Below, in pieces: positions 53,540 through 61,672 of a stretch of 64,000 nt of DNA (its first letter is position 1; each line of letters begins with the position of its first letter). Position numbers and translations under genes: made by a program. The stretch covers positions 186,001-250,000 of the forward strand of contig NZ_JAJOIL010000037.1 of the NCBI RefSeq assembly GCF_021209385.1, written 5' to 3'. Source of the DNA: Seleniivibrio sp. Lineage in GTDB: Bacteria; Chrysiogenota; Deferribacteres; Deferribacterales; Geovibrionaceae. A model generated the notes under the pieces. That model did no database searches. It saw only the letters and a list, made by a program, of their open reading frames with translations, and had not been told where the DNA came from.

Positions 53540-56533
53540 ATGCGTTATTTTAAACTGATCACTATCGTATTTATTACCGCTCTTCTCGCTTCATGCGGAG
53601 GCGGGACAACAACATCAAAAACAAAAACAAGCATAGCAATTAAACTACAGCTTCCCAGCGATACAAAGAAACGCACAAAAAGTTCTCCAAGGTTTACCAT
53701 CGGCAACACAAGCATATCAAAAGTTCAGATAGGATATGGGCTTACAGGTGGAAACATGACCTCTCTGGACGTTACCACTGAGGCGGAAAACCAGTCTTCC
53801 GTAACCATTTCGCAGCTTGAGGCGGGCAAAGAATACAGCTTCACCGTAGCGGCTTACAGCGGTGCAGACACACTTGTCTGTCAGGGCGGCGATACGCTGA
53901 CAATAGTCCCCAACACAGAATCAGACTTAACACTGACATGCAGTTTTCAGGACAAGTATGCTATTGAAAATTTCGTTTTCAACATTGAAACCGGAATGAT
54001 AAACGAAACCATGACGGAATCCGATCTGGAAGACTACGTAGCCGACAGTTCCGATTTCGGCGTTTACAACGGTCTGGACAGAGACGCTTTTATTTCAGAC
54101 TTCATTGCGGAACGTATAGAAATGAAGGATAACGGACTCAGCCTTATTTCCGTTCAGATGCTTGATCCTAAAGCAAAATCATCAAAAACCTCTGAAAGCA
54201 CGGCAACGGCAAAGGTTAAATATATTTACAGCGACGGCTCATACCGGTTTAAAGAACTTTGGGCGGCAAAGATAGACGATGAATGGAAGCTGGTGGGCAA
54301 CGGACACAGTTACGACCTTTCCATAAAGAATCAGGCGGCACAGCTTTTCAGCACTGCCAGCCAGACGGATCCTGATAAGTTTGCAGGCATTACAGTGGGT
54401 GCCGGAAGTGTATCTAAAGACAGTATCGCATCCTTCGCAATGTCCGGAGACGGCATAAGCAGTGCAAACTATTCAATAGTCACGGATTCCGACCCGATAT
54501 ATGCAAAACTGACCTCTCCATCGTCATCTTATTATTTCAAAGAGATAAACGAAAACATGACAATGTACGGCAATGCCTCAGCCGTTAATGACGGCGACCC
54601 ATACGTTTTCGCGATAACCACTGTCAACAGCGAATCCAAAACCGACACACAGTATATAGACGGAGACGGCATAACCGCTGCCGAAATGGAACAGGATGTT
54701 TTCCCCACCGCAACCGTTGTGCAGGACAACTACTGCACAAAAACTGTAAACCTCACTATGCCGACAGCATACACACCGAGCTGGGCTCAGATAGATATTT
54801 TAGTTTTAGACAGTCATTCAACGGCTGTAACAGGTTCTGTGAAAGTTCCTATCAACGCAACAACAGCCTCTGTAGATATGACTGACATACTCGGCAGCTC
54901 TCCGCAATATTCAGAAATTAAGTTAACAACATACGATCCGACAGGAAGAGCCTTTTCAACATATTACTCATTTGAAAATCTCGGCATATCCGCCGACAAC
55001 GGATGTACACCCGGCGGCGGATCAGGCGGAAGCGACGACGATATTGTTGTTGACGGATACTACAATCTGGCAAGCCTCTCTACAGACGGAATGAATTACT
55101 CCGTAAAATTCAACGGGATAAGAGTCAATTCGGATAATTCTTTCTACGGAGTGCTCAGTACAGAATTATTTTCAGATATATACTCAGATGGCTATTATGA
55201 ACCGGTGGTAGCGTCCTTTAACAGCGACGGCACACCGGCAAGCGCATATTCTGTTCAGCATACGGATGCAAACTCTGAAAACACCATGTTCAGGGTGAAG
55301 GTGTTTAAAACATCCGACGGTTCACAGTTCATCGCAGCAGGAAACTACGACAACGACAATTTCGTAAGTGTTATGAAGATAAATGCCGCAGGCGACGATA
55401 TCGACTGGATAAAAAAATATCAAAGCAGCGACACAGCCAATAACGAATATCACAAATTCATCGACGCGTCGCTGATATCGGATTCCGTTGACGACACCGA
55501 CAGCGCGGAAGAGATTCTGCTGCTTATCAAAGGTCAGAACGAGGATGCACAATTCAACTCGACCGTCATGATGCTCAAAGTATCTTCAGAGGATGGAAGC
55601 ATTCTCAACAGCAGTATAACAACCGTAACAAACACCAACGGCGGTATAGTTCCCATAAAAATGGCAGTAATTAAACCTTACGATGCAGTTGCCGTTCTGG
55701 CGTATACATGTGCGGACGACGGAACAGCTTATTCTTCCCTGTCGATTCTGGCTCTGGATTCAGAGCTTACACTGCAGAACTCAAAAGAGTTCTACCAAGG
55801 TTTTGACAGTGTTATGAACTCAATCAGCGACAATAATGCGGATGAAACATTACTTGATAATATTGATATGGCGGCAGGCATCAACGGAAAGCTATATGTA
55901 ATTTTCTCAGAAAACTATTCAGACCTGTCTGTTGCGGAAATATCCACCGATCTTAATGAATACAATTCCGCATATGAAATACAATCCGTATCGTTCATAA
56001 GTATGGATAACGCTAACATCGGCTATGAAAACTTCACTCCAAGAATAGCTGTAGTAACTGCACCTTCAGGAACAGAAAACCTTATATACTGCTATGCAAT
56101 GTCAATAGGTTCAGCTGGCGGCGACATAGTTATAACTGTCTATTTGCCTGTACTCGCCCAGCTGACAGAAGCGGCTTTTGACGGATCCAGCCTTGCAAAC
56201 GGCACCGGATATAACTGGGCGATAATAATTCCGAATATGCAAATGCCCGGCGGACAGCTTTCAGGAGGAGCGGCATCGTCTGTTTTCCTGACAAATTTCA
56301 ACAGCTCTGTCAGCGTTAACGTTGACGGAGAAGTCGGAGATATCCCTATAGACAGTGCGACCAACGCATTTTCATTCTCAAGTTATTCCACGGGAGACCC
56401 TTTGAACGACCTGAACACAATAGGACTCAGTAACGCAGTGATAACCAATATGAATGTTGAGGATATCGCCGTTAGTTCCTTCAGCTTAACCCAAAGAGAA
56501 CTTTCTATTATGGATCTGGCTGACATGCCCTGA
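53540..56533 (+). CDS. large lipoprotein of unknown function, paralogue of the gene at 61673-64000
   Basis: A 997-aa protein with a lipoprotein signal (lipobox LLASC, Cys about 19). A Thr/Ser/Lys linker is followed by an FN3-like beta domain (about 45-135), an NTF2/SnoaL-like domain (about 140-265; NGLDRDAFISDF, YIYSDGSYRFKELWAAKIDDEWKLVGNGH), another Ig-like domain (about 280-380), a Gly-Ser-Asp hinge near 500, and a long beta-rich C-terminal half that reads like a propeller. It is therefore a surface or periplasmic lipoprotein; function unknown. ATG 53540 was chosen by the lipobox; the GGAGG at 53503 is too far upstream to serve it. Confidence 0.78.
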   Translation: MRYFKLITIVFITALLASCGGGTTTSKTKTSIAIKLQLPSDTKKRTKSSPRFTIGNTSISKVQIGYGLTGGNMTSLDVTTEAENQSSVTISQLEAGKEYSFTVAAYSGADTLVCQGGDTLTIVPNTESDLTLTCSFQDKYAIENFVFNIETGMINETMTESDLEDYVADSSDFGVYNGLDRDAFISDFIAERIEMKDNGLSLISVQMLDPKAKSSKTSESTATAKVKYIYSDGSYRFKELWAAKIDDEWKLVGNGHSYDLSIKNQAAQLFSTASQTDPDKFAGITVGAGSVSKDSIASFAMSGDGISSANYSIVTDSDPIYAKLTSPSSSYYFKEINENMTMYGNASAVNDGDPYVFAITTVNSESKTDTQYIDGDGITAAEMEQDVFPTATVVQDNYCTKTVNLTMPTAYTPSWAQIDILVLDSHSTAVTGSVKVPINATTASVDMTDILGSSPQYSEIKLTTYDPTGRAFSTYYSFENLGISADNGCTPGGGSGGSDDDIVVDGYYNLASLSTDGMNYSVKFNGIRVNSDNSFYGVLSTELFSDIYSDGYYEPVVASFNSDGTPASAYSVQHTDANSENTMFRVKVFKTSDGSQFIAAGNYDNDNFVSVMKINAAGDDIDWIKKYQSSDTANNEYHKFIDASLISDSVDDTDSAEEILLLIKGQNEDAQFNSTVMMLKVSSEDGSILNSSITTVTNTNGGIVPIKMAVIKPYDAVAVLAYTCADDGTAYSSLSILALDSELTLQNSKEFYQGFDSVMNSISDNNADETLLDNIDMAAGINGKLYVIFSENYSDLSVAEISTDLNEYNSAYEIQSVSFISMDNANIGYENFTPRIAVVTAPSGTENLIYCYAMSIGSAGGDIVITVYLPVLAQLTEAAFDGSSLANGTGYNWAIIIPNMQMPGGQLSGGAASSVFLTNFNSSVSVNVDGEVGDIPIDSATNAFSFSSYSTGDPLNDLNTIGLSNAVITNMNVEDIAVSSFSLTQRELSIMDLADMP

Positions 56534-56556
56534 CAATAAAGAATCAGGTAGAATAA

Positions 56557-56588
56557 AAAAGGCGGAAAGCATAAGCTCTCCGCCTTTT
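56557..56588. terminator. bidirectional intrinsic terminator between lipoprotein and glnS
   Basis: AAAAGGCGGA/TCCGCCTTTT stem with inner AGC/GCT pairs, flanked by A6 and T-rich tails, between two convergent genes. Confidence 0.85.
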
Positions 56589-56608
56589 ATTTTATGATTA
56601 AAAAAATT

Positions 56609-58288
56609 CTAACCGTTGCTCTGTGCTTTCGCCCAACTATCCTTTAAACCAACAGTCTTGTTAAACACAGGCTTACCCGATTTGGAGTCCTTGTCGCTTG
56701 TGAAATATCCGACGCGGAGGAACTGATACTTCTGCATCGGTTCGACATCTTTCAGCGAGGGTTCCGCAAGGCATGTGGTGACTTTCAGCGAATCGGGATT
56801 GATATTCGCGGTGAAATCCAGCCCTTCCGGTGCTTTATCGGGGTTCGGAGTATTAAAGAGGTGTTCGTACATGCGTACTTCCGCCTCTACGCAATGTCTG
56901 GCACTTACCCAGTGGGCAGTTCCCTTGACCTTACGTCCGTCCTCCGTCCAGCCGCCGCGGCTTGCGGGGTCATACGTACAGCGAAGCTCAATGATATTGC
57001 CGTCGGCATCCTTAATGACCTCTTCGCATTTGATGTAATATGCGTGTTTAAGTCTCATCTCCTGTCCGGGAGAGAGCCTGAAATACTTTTTAGGCGGGTT
57101 TTCCATAAAGTCGTCCCGCTCTATGTATACCTCACGGCAGAAAGGCACCTGTCTTGAACCGTCCGCCTCGTTTTCGGGGTTGTTCTCCGCCTCAAACCAT
57201 TCCTCTTTGTCCTCAGGATAGTTGGTTATGACCACTTTAAGCGGGTCTGTTACAACCATAACCCTTTGGGCTATTTTATTAAGGTCTTCGCGAAGGCAGT
57301 ATTCAAGCTGACCGTAATCGACAGTACTGTTGCTTTTGGCAACGCCTATCATCTCGGCAAAGTTCCTTATGGATTCCGGCGTAAAACCCCTGCGGCGAAG
57401 TCCCGCTATTGTAGGCATACGCGGGTCGTCCCAGCCGTTCACGAAATTTTTCTGAACCAGAGTAAGGAGTTTCCTTTTGCTCATAACGGTATATGTGAGG
57501 TTCAGTCTCGCGAACTCTATCTGTTGGGGATGAAAAACGCCCAGTTCGTCAAGGAACCAGTCGTAAAGGGGTCTGTGGTCTTCAAATTCCAGCGTACAGA
57601 TGGAGTGGGTTATCTTTTCCATGGAGTCTTCAAGCCCGTGGGCAAAGTCGTACATTGGATAGATGCACCATTTGTCCCCTGTGCGGTGGTGGTGCGCATG
57701 TGCGATGCGATAGATAACGGGGTCGCGCATGTTCATATTGGGAGACGCCATATCTATCTTTGCGCGGAGGACTTTTTCGCCGTCAGGAAACTCGCCTTTT
57801 CTCATGCGTTCAAACAGGTCGAGGTTCTCCTCAATGCTTCTGTTTCTGTAGGGGCTTTCCACGCCCGCCTCTTTCAGCGTGCCGCGGGTCTTGCGCATCT
57901 CTTCCGCGTTCAGTTCGCAGACGTATGCCTTGCCCTTTTTGATGAGGTTGACCGCGCACTCGTAGAAAAATTCAAAATAGTCGGATGCATAGAACTCTCT
58001 GTCGTCCCAGTCGAACCCAAGCCAGCGCACGTCCTCGCGGATTGAATCGACGTACTCCACATCCTCTTTAACAGGGTTGGTGTCGTCGTAGCGCAGGTTG
58101 CACTTGCCGCCGAACTCTTTCGCCAGCCCGAAGTTGATGCAGATGGACTTTGCATGTCCTATATGCAGATATCCGTTGGGTTCCGGCGGGAAACGGGTAT
58201 GCACGCGGCTTTCGTTCTTGCCCTCTTCCAGATCCTTACGGATTATGGTTTTTATAAAATTGGACGGTTTGGATACTTCTTCTTCCAT
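56609..58288 (-). CDS. glnS: glutaminyl-tRNA synthetase
   Basis: A 559-aa class I synthetase charging tRNA-Gln. [15 protein letters not shown] holds the HIGH motif; [10 protein letters not shown] is the KMSKS-type loop; the C-terminal beta-barrel anticodon domain is complete. Bacteria without glnS use GatCAB, so the gene is often horizontally acquired; here it lies 11 bp behind gltX. Ribosome site AAGGATTG. Confidence 0.96.
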   Translation of the reverse strand: MEEEVSKPSNFIKTIIRKDLEEGKNESRVHTRFPPEPNGYLHIGHAKSICINFGLAKEFGGKCNLRYDDTNPVKEDVEYVDSIREDVRWLGFDWDDREFYASDYFEFFYECAVNLIKKGKAYVCELNAEEMRKTRGTLKEAGVESPYRNRSIEENLDLFERMRKGEFPDGEKVLRAKIDMASPNMNMRDPVIYRIAHAHHHRTGDKWCIYPMYDFAHGLEDSMEKITHSICTLEFEDHRPLYDWFLDELGVFHPQQIEFARLNLTYTVMSKRKLLTLVQKNFVNGWDDPRMPTIAGLRRRGFTPESIRNFAEMIGVAKSNSTVDYGQLEYCLREDLNKIAQRVMVVTDPLKVVITNYPEDKEEWFEAENNPENEADGSRQVPFCREVYIERDDFMENPPKKYFRLSPGQEMRLKHAYYIKCEEVIKDADGNIIELRCTYDPASRGGWTEDGRKVKGTAHWVSARHCVEAEVRMYEHLFNTPNPDKAPEGLDFTANINPDSLKVTTCLAEPSLKDVEPMQKYQFLRVGYFTSDKDSKSGKPVFNKTVGLKDSWAKAQSNG

Positions 58289-58299
58289 GTATCAATCCT

Positions 58300-59766
58300 T
58301 TATACGTTTTTTTCTATCCATGCGGACGCCGCCGCAACTCTGCGTTTAACGCAATCCTTGCCAAGCAGTTCCAGCATGTCGAACAGGTCTGGACCGCCGC
58401 CCACGCCTGTTACAGCGAGCCTTACGGCAGGGTTTATCTTTCCGGCTGACATGCCAAGTTCATCGGCTATGCCGTGGAAAAGTTCTTCCAGAGCCGCTCT
58501 GTTCCAGTCGGCAACACTGTCAGTCTTTTCAACTATCTTATCAAGAGCAGGTTTAACAGCCGCAGTGAACTGTTTGCCCGCCTGTTTTGCATCATATTCT
58601 TCGGGATCTTTGAAGAAATAGCCGCCATTCTCGCCGAATTCTGTCACTTTCTTGCAGCGGGTCTTGAACAGCGATACAACGCGTTCTTTGTATTCTGCGC
58701 TGAAATCAGCAACGGGAAGTCCCTTCTCTGCCCACATTGGTTCTATGTCCGCCAGCAGTTTGGCGGAATCGTAATGCTCCATATACTGACCGTTCATCCA
58801 CTCAAGCTTCTGCTCGTCGAAAACAGAGGGTTTTGCGGATATGCGGTGCATATCGAAAGCTTCCATTATCTCGTTAACGGACATTATCTCCCTGTCGTCA
58901 CCGGGGTTCCAGCCCAGCAGTGAAAGGAAGTTCAGAAGAGCTTCCGGCAGAAAACCTGCGCGTTTGTAATCCATTACGGATGCGGCACCCTTGCGTTTAG
59001 AGAGCTTTCCGCCGTCGGGCGAAAGGATAACGGGAAGGTGCGCTATGACGGGCGGCTGCCATCCGAACGCTTTATAAAGCAGGATGTGACGGGGTGTGCT
59101 GGCTATCCATTCGTCGCCGCGCAGAACGTGTGAAATCTCCATCAGGTGATCGTCAACAACGCTTGCAAGGTGATAAGTCGGGTAACCGTCTGTTTTCATA
59201 AGCACGGTATCGTCAACCATAGTGACGGGAGTTTCTATCTCCCCGCGGATACCGTCTATGAATGATATGCTGCCCTCCAGCGGCGCTTTCAGCCTGAGAA
59301 CGTAGGGTTCCCCCACCTCAATGCGTTTCATAGCCTCTTCTTTGGAAATATCGCGGCATCTTCTGTCGTATCCGCCGTGTATCTCTTTGCGAAGTTCCTT
59401 CTCCTTGCGCATCTTTTCCAGACGCTCCGGCGTGCAGAAACAGGGGTAGACCTGTCCTCTGTCCCAGAGTATCTGTGCGTATTTCTTATATATGTCAAGC
59501 CTTTCAGACTGGATATAAGGACCGAAGTCTCCGCCTTTTTCAGGACCCTCCGTCCACTCTATTCCCATCCATTTAAGGCTCTCGAATATCTCTTTAAGAG
59601 AATCTTCCTGAAAACGTGTCCTGTCCGTATCCTCAATACGAAGAAGAAACGTTCCGCCTGTTTTCTTAGCAAACAGGTAATTGAAAAGGGCTGTTCTTGC
59701 GCCGCCGACATGCAGATAGCCTGTGGGCGAGGGAGCAAAGCGCACCCTGATACGATTTTCGCTCAT
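58300..59766 (-). CDS. gltX: glutamyl-tRNA synthetase
   Basis: A 488-aa class I synthetase. FAPSPTGYLHVGGARTALFNYLFA holds the HVGG (HIGH) motif, and GGKLSKRKGAASVMDY the KLSKR motif. A Cys-X-Cys pair (YPCFCTPERLE) and a normal anticodon domain are present. First gene of a gltX-glnS pair on the minus strand. The start lies beside the divergent HD-GYP gene. Confidence 0.96.
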   Translation of the reverse strand: MSENRIRVRFAPSPTGYLHVGGARTALFNYLFAKKTGGTFLLRIEDTDRTRFQEDSLKEIFESLKWMGIEWTEGPEKGGDFGPYIQSERLDIYKKYAQILWDRGQVYPCFCTPERLEKMRKEKELRKEIHGGYDRRCRDISKEEAMKRIEVGEPYVLRLKAPLEGSISFIDGIRGEIETPVTMVDDTVLMKTDGYPTYHLASVVDDHLMEISHVLRGDEWIASTPRHILLYKAFGWQPPVIAHLPVILSPDGGKLSKRKGAASVMDYKRAGFLPEALLNFLSLLGWNPGDDREIMSVNEIMEAFDMHRISAKPSVFDEQKLEWMNGQYMEHYDSAKLLADIEPMWAEKGLPVADFSAEYKERVVSLFKTRCKKVTEFGENGGYFFKDPEEYDAKQAGKQFTAAVKPALDKIVEKTDSVADWNRAALEELFHGIADELGMSAGKINPAVRLAVTGVGGGPDLFDMLELLGKDCVKRRVAAASAWIEKNV

Positions 59767-59906
59767 TTTGACTCCTGAAAAAGAAAAAACTAATTCACAA
59801 TACCGATTAACCTGTTATACTAGCGTATTCCAAGTTTATTTTCAACATCGGAAGCATTTTATTATTTTTATCTGCGGAACATGTTTTATTGCACGTTGGA
59901 GAAGAA

Positions 59907-61259
59907 ATGAACCAAAAGCTTGATTCAGATCCTTTTGATATATACGTCACTACTTCATTCGACATAGCCTACGCCCTTTCAAGGGCGCTTGACCTTGTCA
60001 ACCCCATGATAAACAACCATCATCAGCGTGTTGCCTTCATAGCGGGGAGCATTGCGTCCGAAGCCGGACTTCCTTCAAAAGAAATAGAAAACATCGTACT
60101 GGCATCACTCATACATGACATAGGCGTTGTTATGGAGAACGAATTCCTTGAGCTGGCGGACACCAGTGACAAAAAAGGTGATTCGGAATTCTGTCACGCA
60201 ATTGTAGGTTCGCACCTGCTCACCTGCCTTAAACTGTTTCCTGAACTTCCGGCTCTGGTAAAATACCATCATTCGCCATATGGCGGAGAAATAAACCACC
60301 TTGCTGAAACCTGCGACGAGGTTATCCCGGATGGCGCCATGGTGATACATCTGGCAGACCGCATAGACGTTCTTCTGAGCCGCACAGAGCCTTCACTCGA
60401 CCAGAAGAACGGAATAATAGAAAACGTGAACCGTTTCGGCGGAACAAAATTCAATCCCGACCACCTTGCGGCATTTAACAGACTGTCAGAGAGGGAATCA
60501 TTCTGGTTCGACATTGAGGAGCAGGAAAAATATAAACTTCTTAAACATAGATTCCATTTTTCTCATATCAACATGGACATTGACAGTATTCTGGAAACTG
60601 CAAAACTATTGAGCCGGATCATAGATTTCCGATGTGTGTTTACTGCAAACCACTCCGCAGGCGTTGCGGCTGTGGCAAAGCTCATAACTGAAAAACTCGG
60701 ATTTCCTGAACGCGACTGCAAATCCATGATGATAGCTGGATATCTGCACGATATAGGCAAGCTCGCCATCCCGTCGTCTATCCTTTATAAGCAGAGCGCT
60801 CTTAATGATGATGAAATACTTATTCTGCGCAAGCACCCTTATTACACCTATTCGATACTTAACACCTTCCAGATATTTGACAAAATAAAAAACTGGGCGG
60901 CTTTTCACCACGAATGTCTCGACGGAAGCGGATACCCGTTCCATCTCACAGACGACAAGCTTGATCTCGGATGCAGAATACTGGGACTGGCGGATATTGT
61001 CACGGCACTCACAGAGGAACGTCCATACAGGTCTTCCATGCCTAAAGACAAGGTGGCGCAGATAATACAGGAGATGGTTCAGACCGGCAAACTCGACAAA
61101 CTTGTCGCTTCAACCGTACTTGATAATTTTGAAGACATAAACAGTGTCAGACAGTTAAGTCAGGCAGATGAAATGAAAACATTTGAACTGTTCAAAAACG
61201 CAATAATGAATAATAAAATATGTAAAAAGAACATTAGGTTCATCACGGCACTGCAGTGA
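59907..61259 (+). CDS. HD-GYP protein with tandem HD-type domains
   Basis: A 450-aa soluble protein. The first HD-like half has HHQRVAFIAG, SLIHDIGVV, HAIVGSHLL and KYHHSPYGG. The second half has the complete HD-GYP signature: GYLHDIGKLAIP, LRKHPYYTYSIL, HHECLDGSGYP and ILGLADIVTALTEERPYR. HD-GYP enzymes hydrolyse cyclic di-GMP; other cyclic dinucleotides are possible. No receiver or PAS input is seen. ATG 59907 follows TTGGAG. Confidence 0.9.
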   Translation: MNQKLDSDPFDIYVTTSFDIAYALSRALDLVNPMINNHHQRVAFIAGSIASEAGLPSKEIENIVLASLIHDIGVVMENEFLELADTSDKKGDSEFCHAIVGSHLLTCLKLFPELPALVKYHHSPYGGEINHLAETCDEVIPDGAMVIHLADRIDVLLSRTEPSLDQKNGIIENVNRFGGTKFNPDHLAAFNRLSERESFWFDIEEQEKYKLLKHRFHFSHINMDIDSILETAKLLSRIIDFRCVFTANHSAGVAAVAKLITEKLGFPERDCKSMMIAGYLHDIGKLAIPSSILYKQSALNDDEILILRKHPYYTYSILNTFQIFDKIKNWAAFHHECLDGSGYPFHLTDDKLDLGCRILGLADIVTALTEERPYRSSMPKDKVAQIIQEMVQTGKLDKLVASTVLDNFEDINSVRQLSQADEMKTFELFKNAIMNNKICKKNIRFITALQ

Positions 61260-61280
61260 TGAACCGTGATATTCCTTTCC

Positions 61281-61490
61281 TCAGGCGGTCTTGTCGTCGA
61301 AGAAATGAAGCATTGATGTCTGCTTCTCTTCCTGAGCCACCTGCTTGGGGATCACTTTCTTTTTGGATTCTTTTTTGATCTCAAAGTAGCATTTGTAAAT
61401 TGCTCCGCAGGTTTCGCAACGTACAGCGCCGGCCTGTTTAACAGTTATCTTTGTGCCACAGTCTTTACATTCAAAGGACTTTTTAGCCAT
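61281..61490 (-). CDS. small zinc-ribbon protein
   Basis: A 69-aa protein with two CXXC knuckles (CKDCG near 8-12 and CETCG near 25-29) forming a zinc ribbon, then a Lys-rich and Gln-rich tail ending LHFFDDK. No family name fits securely. ATG 61490 follows GGAGTTGAGAAG. It is convergent with the HD-GYP gene. Confidence 0.7.
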   Translation of the reverse strand: MAKKSFECKDCGTKITVKQAGAVRCETCGAIYKCYFEIKKESKKKVIPKQVAQEEKQTSMLHFFDDKTA

Positions 61491-61625
61491 CTTCTCAACT
61501 CCGCATTGATCAGAATACATGTTTTTTGACGATATTCGTCACTTGATATCGCACAATATCACATCCGTTCCAAAATTAATGTCAAATTAATGCAATATTT
61601 GTTAAACCTGTTAAACAATAGAAAA

Positions 61626-61654
61626 ATGGGACATATGCTAAGCATATGCCCCAT
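61626..61654 (-). terminator. intrinsic terminator of the partial lipoprotein gene
   Basis: A stem AATGGGACATATGC/GCATATGCCCCATT (one mismatch) lies about 20 bp past the stop, followed on the minus strand by TTTTTCTATTG. Confidence 0.8.
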
Positions 61655-61672
61655 TCTGAAGATATATAACGT

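Noticed and set aside
57266-58045. Long plus-strand open frame opposite glnS
   Set aside because: Antisense shadow of glnS, which has all synthetase motifs.
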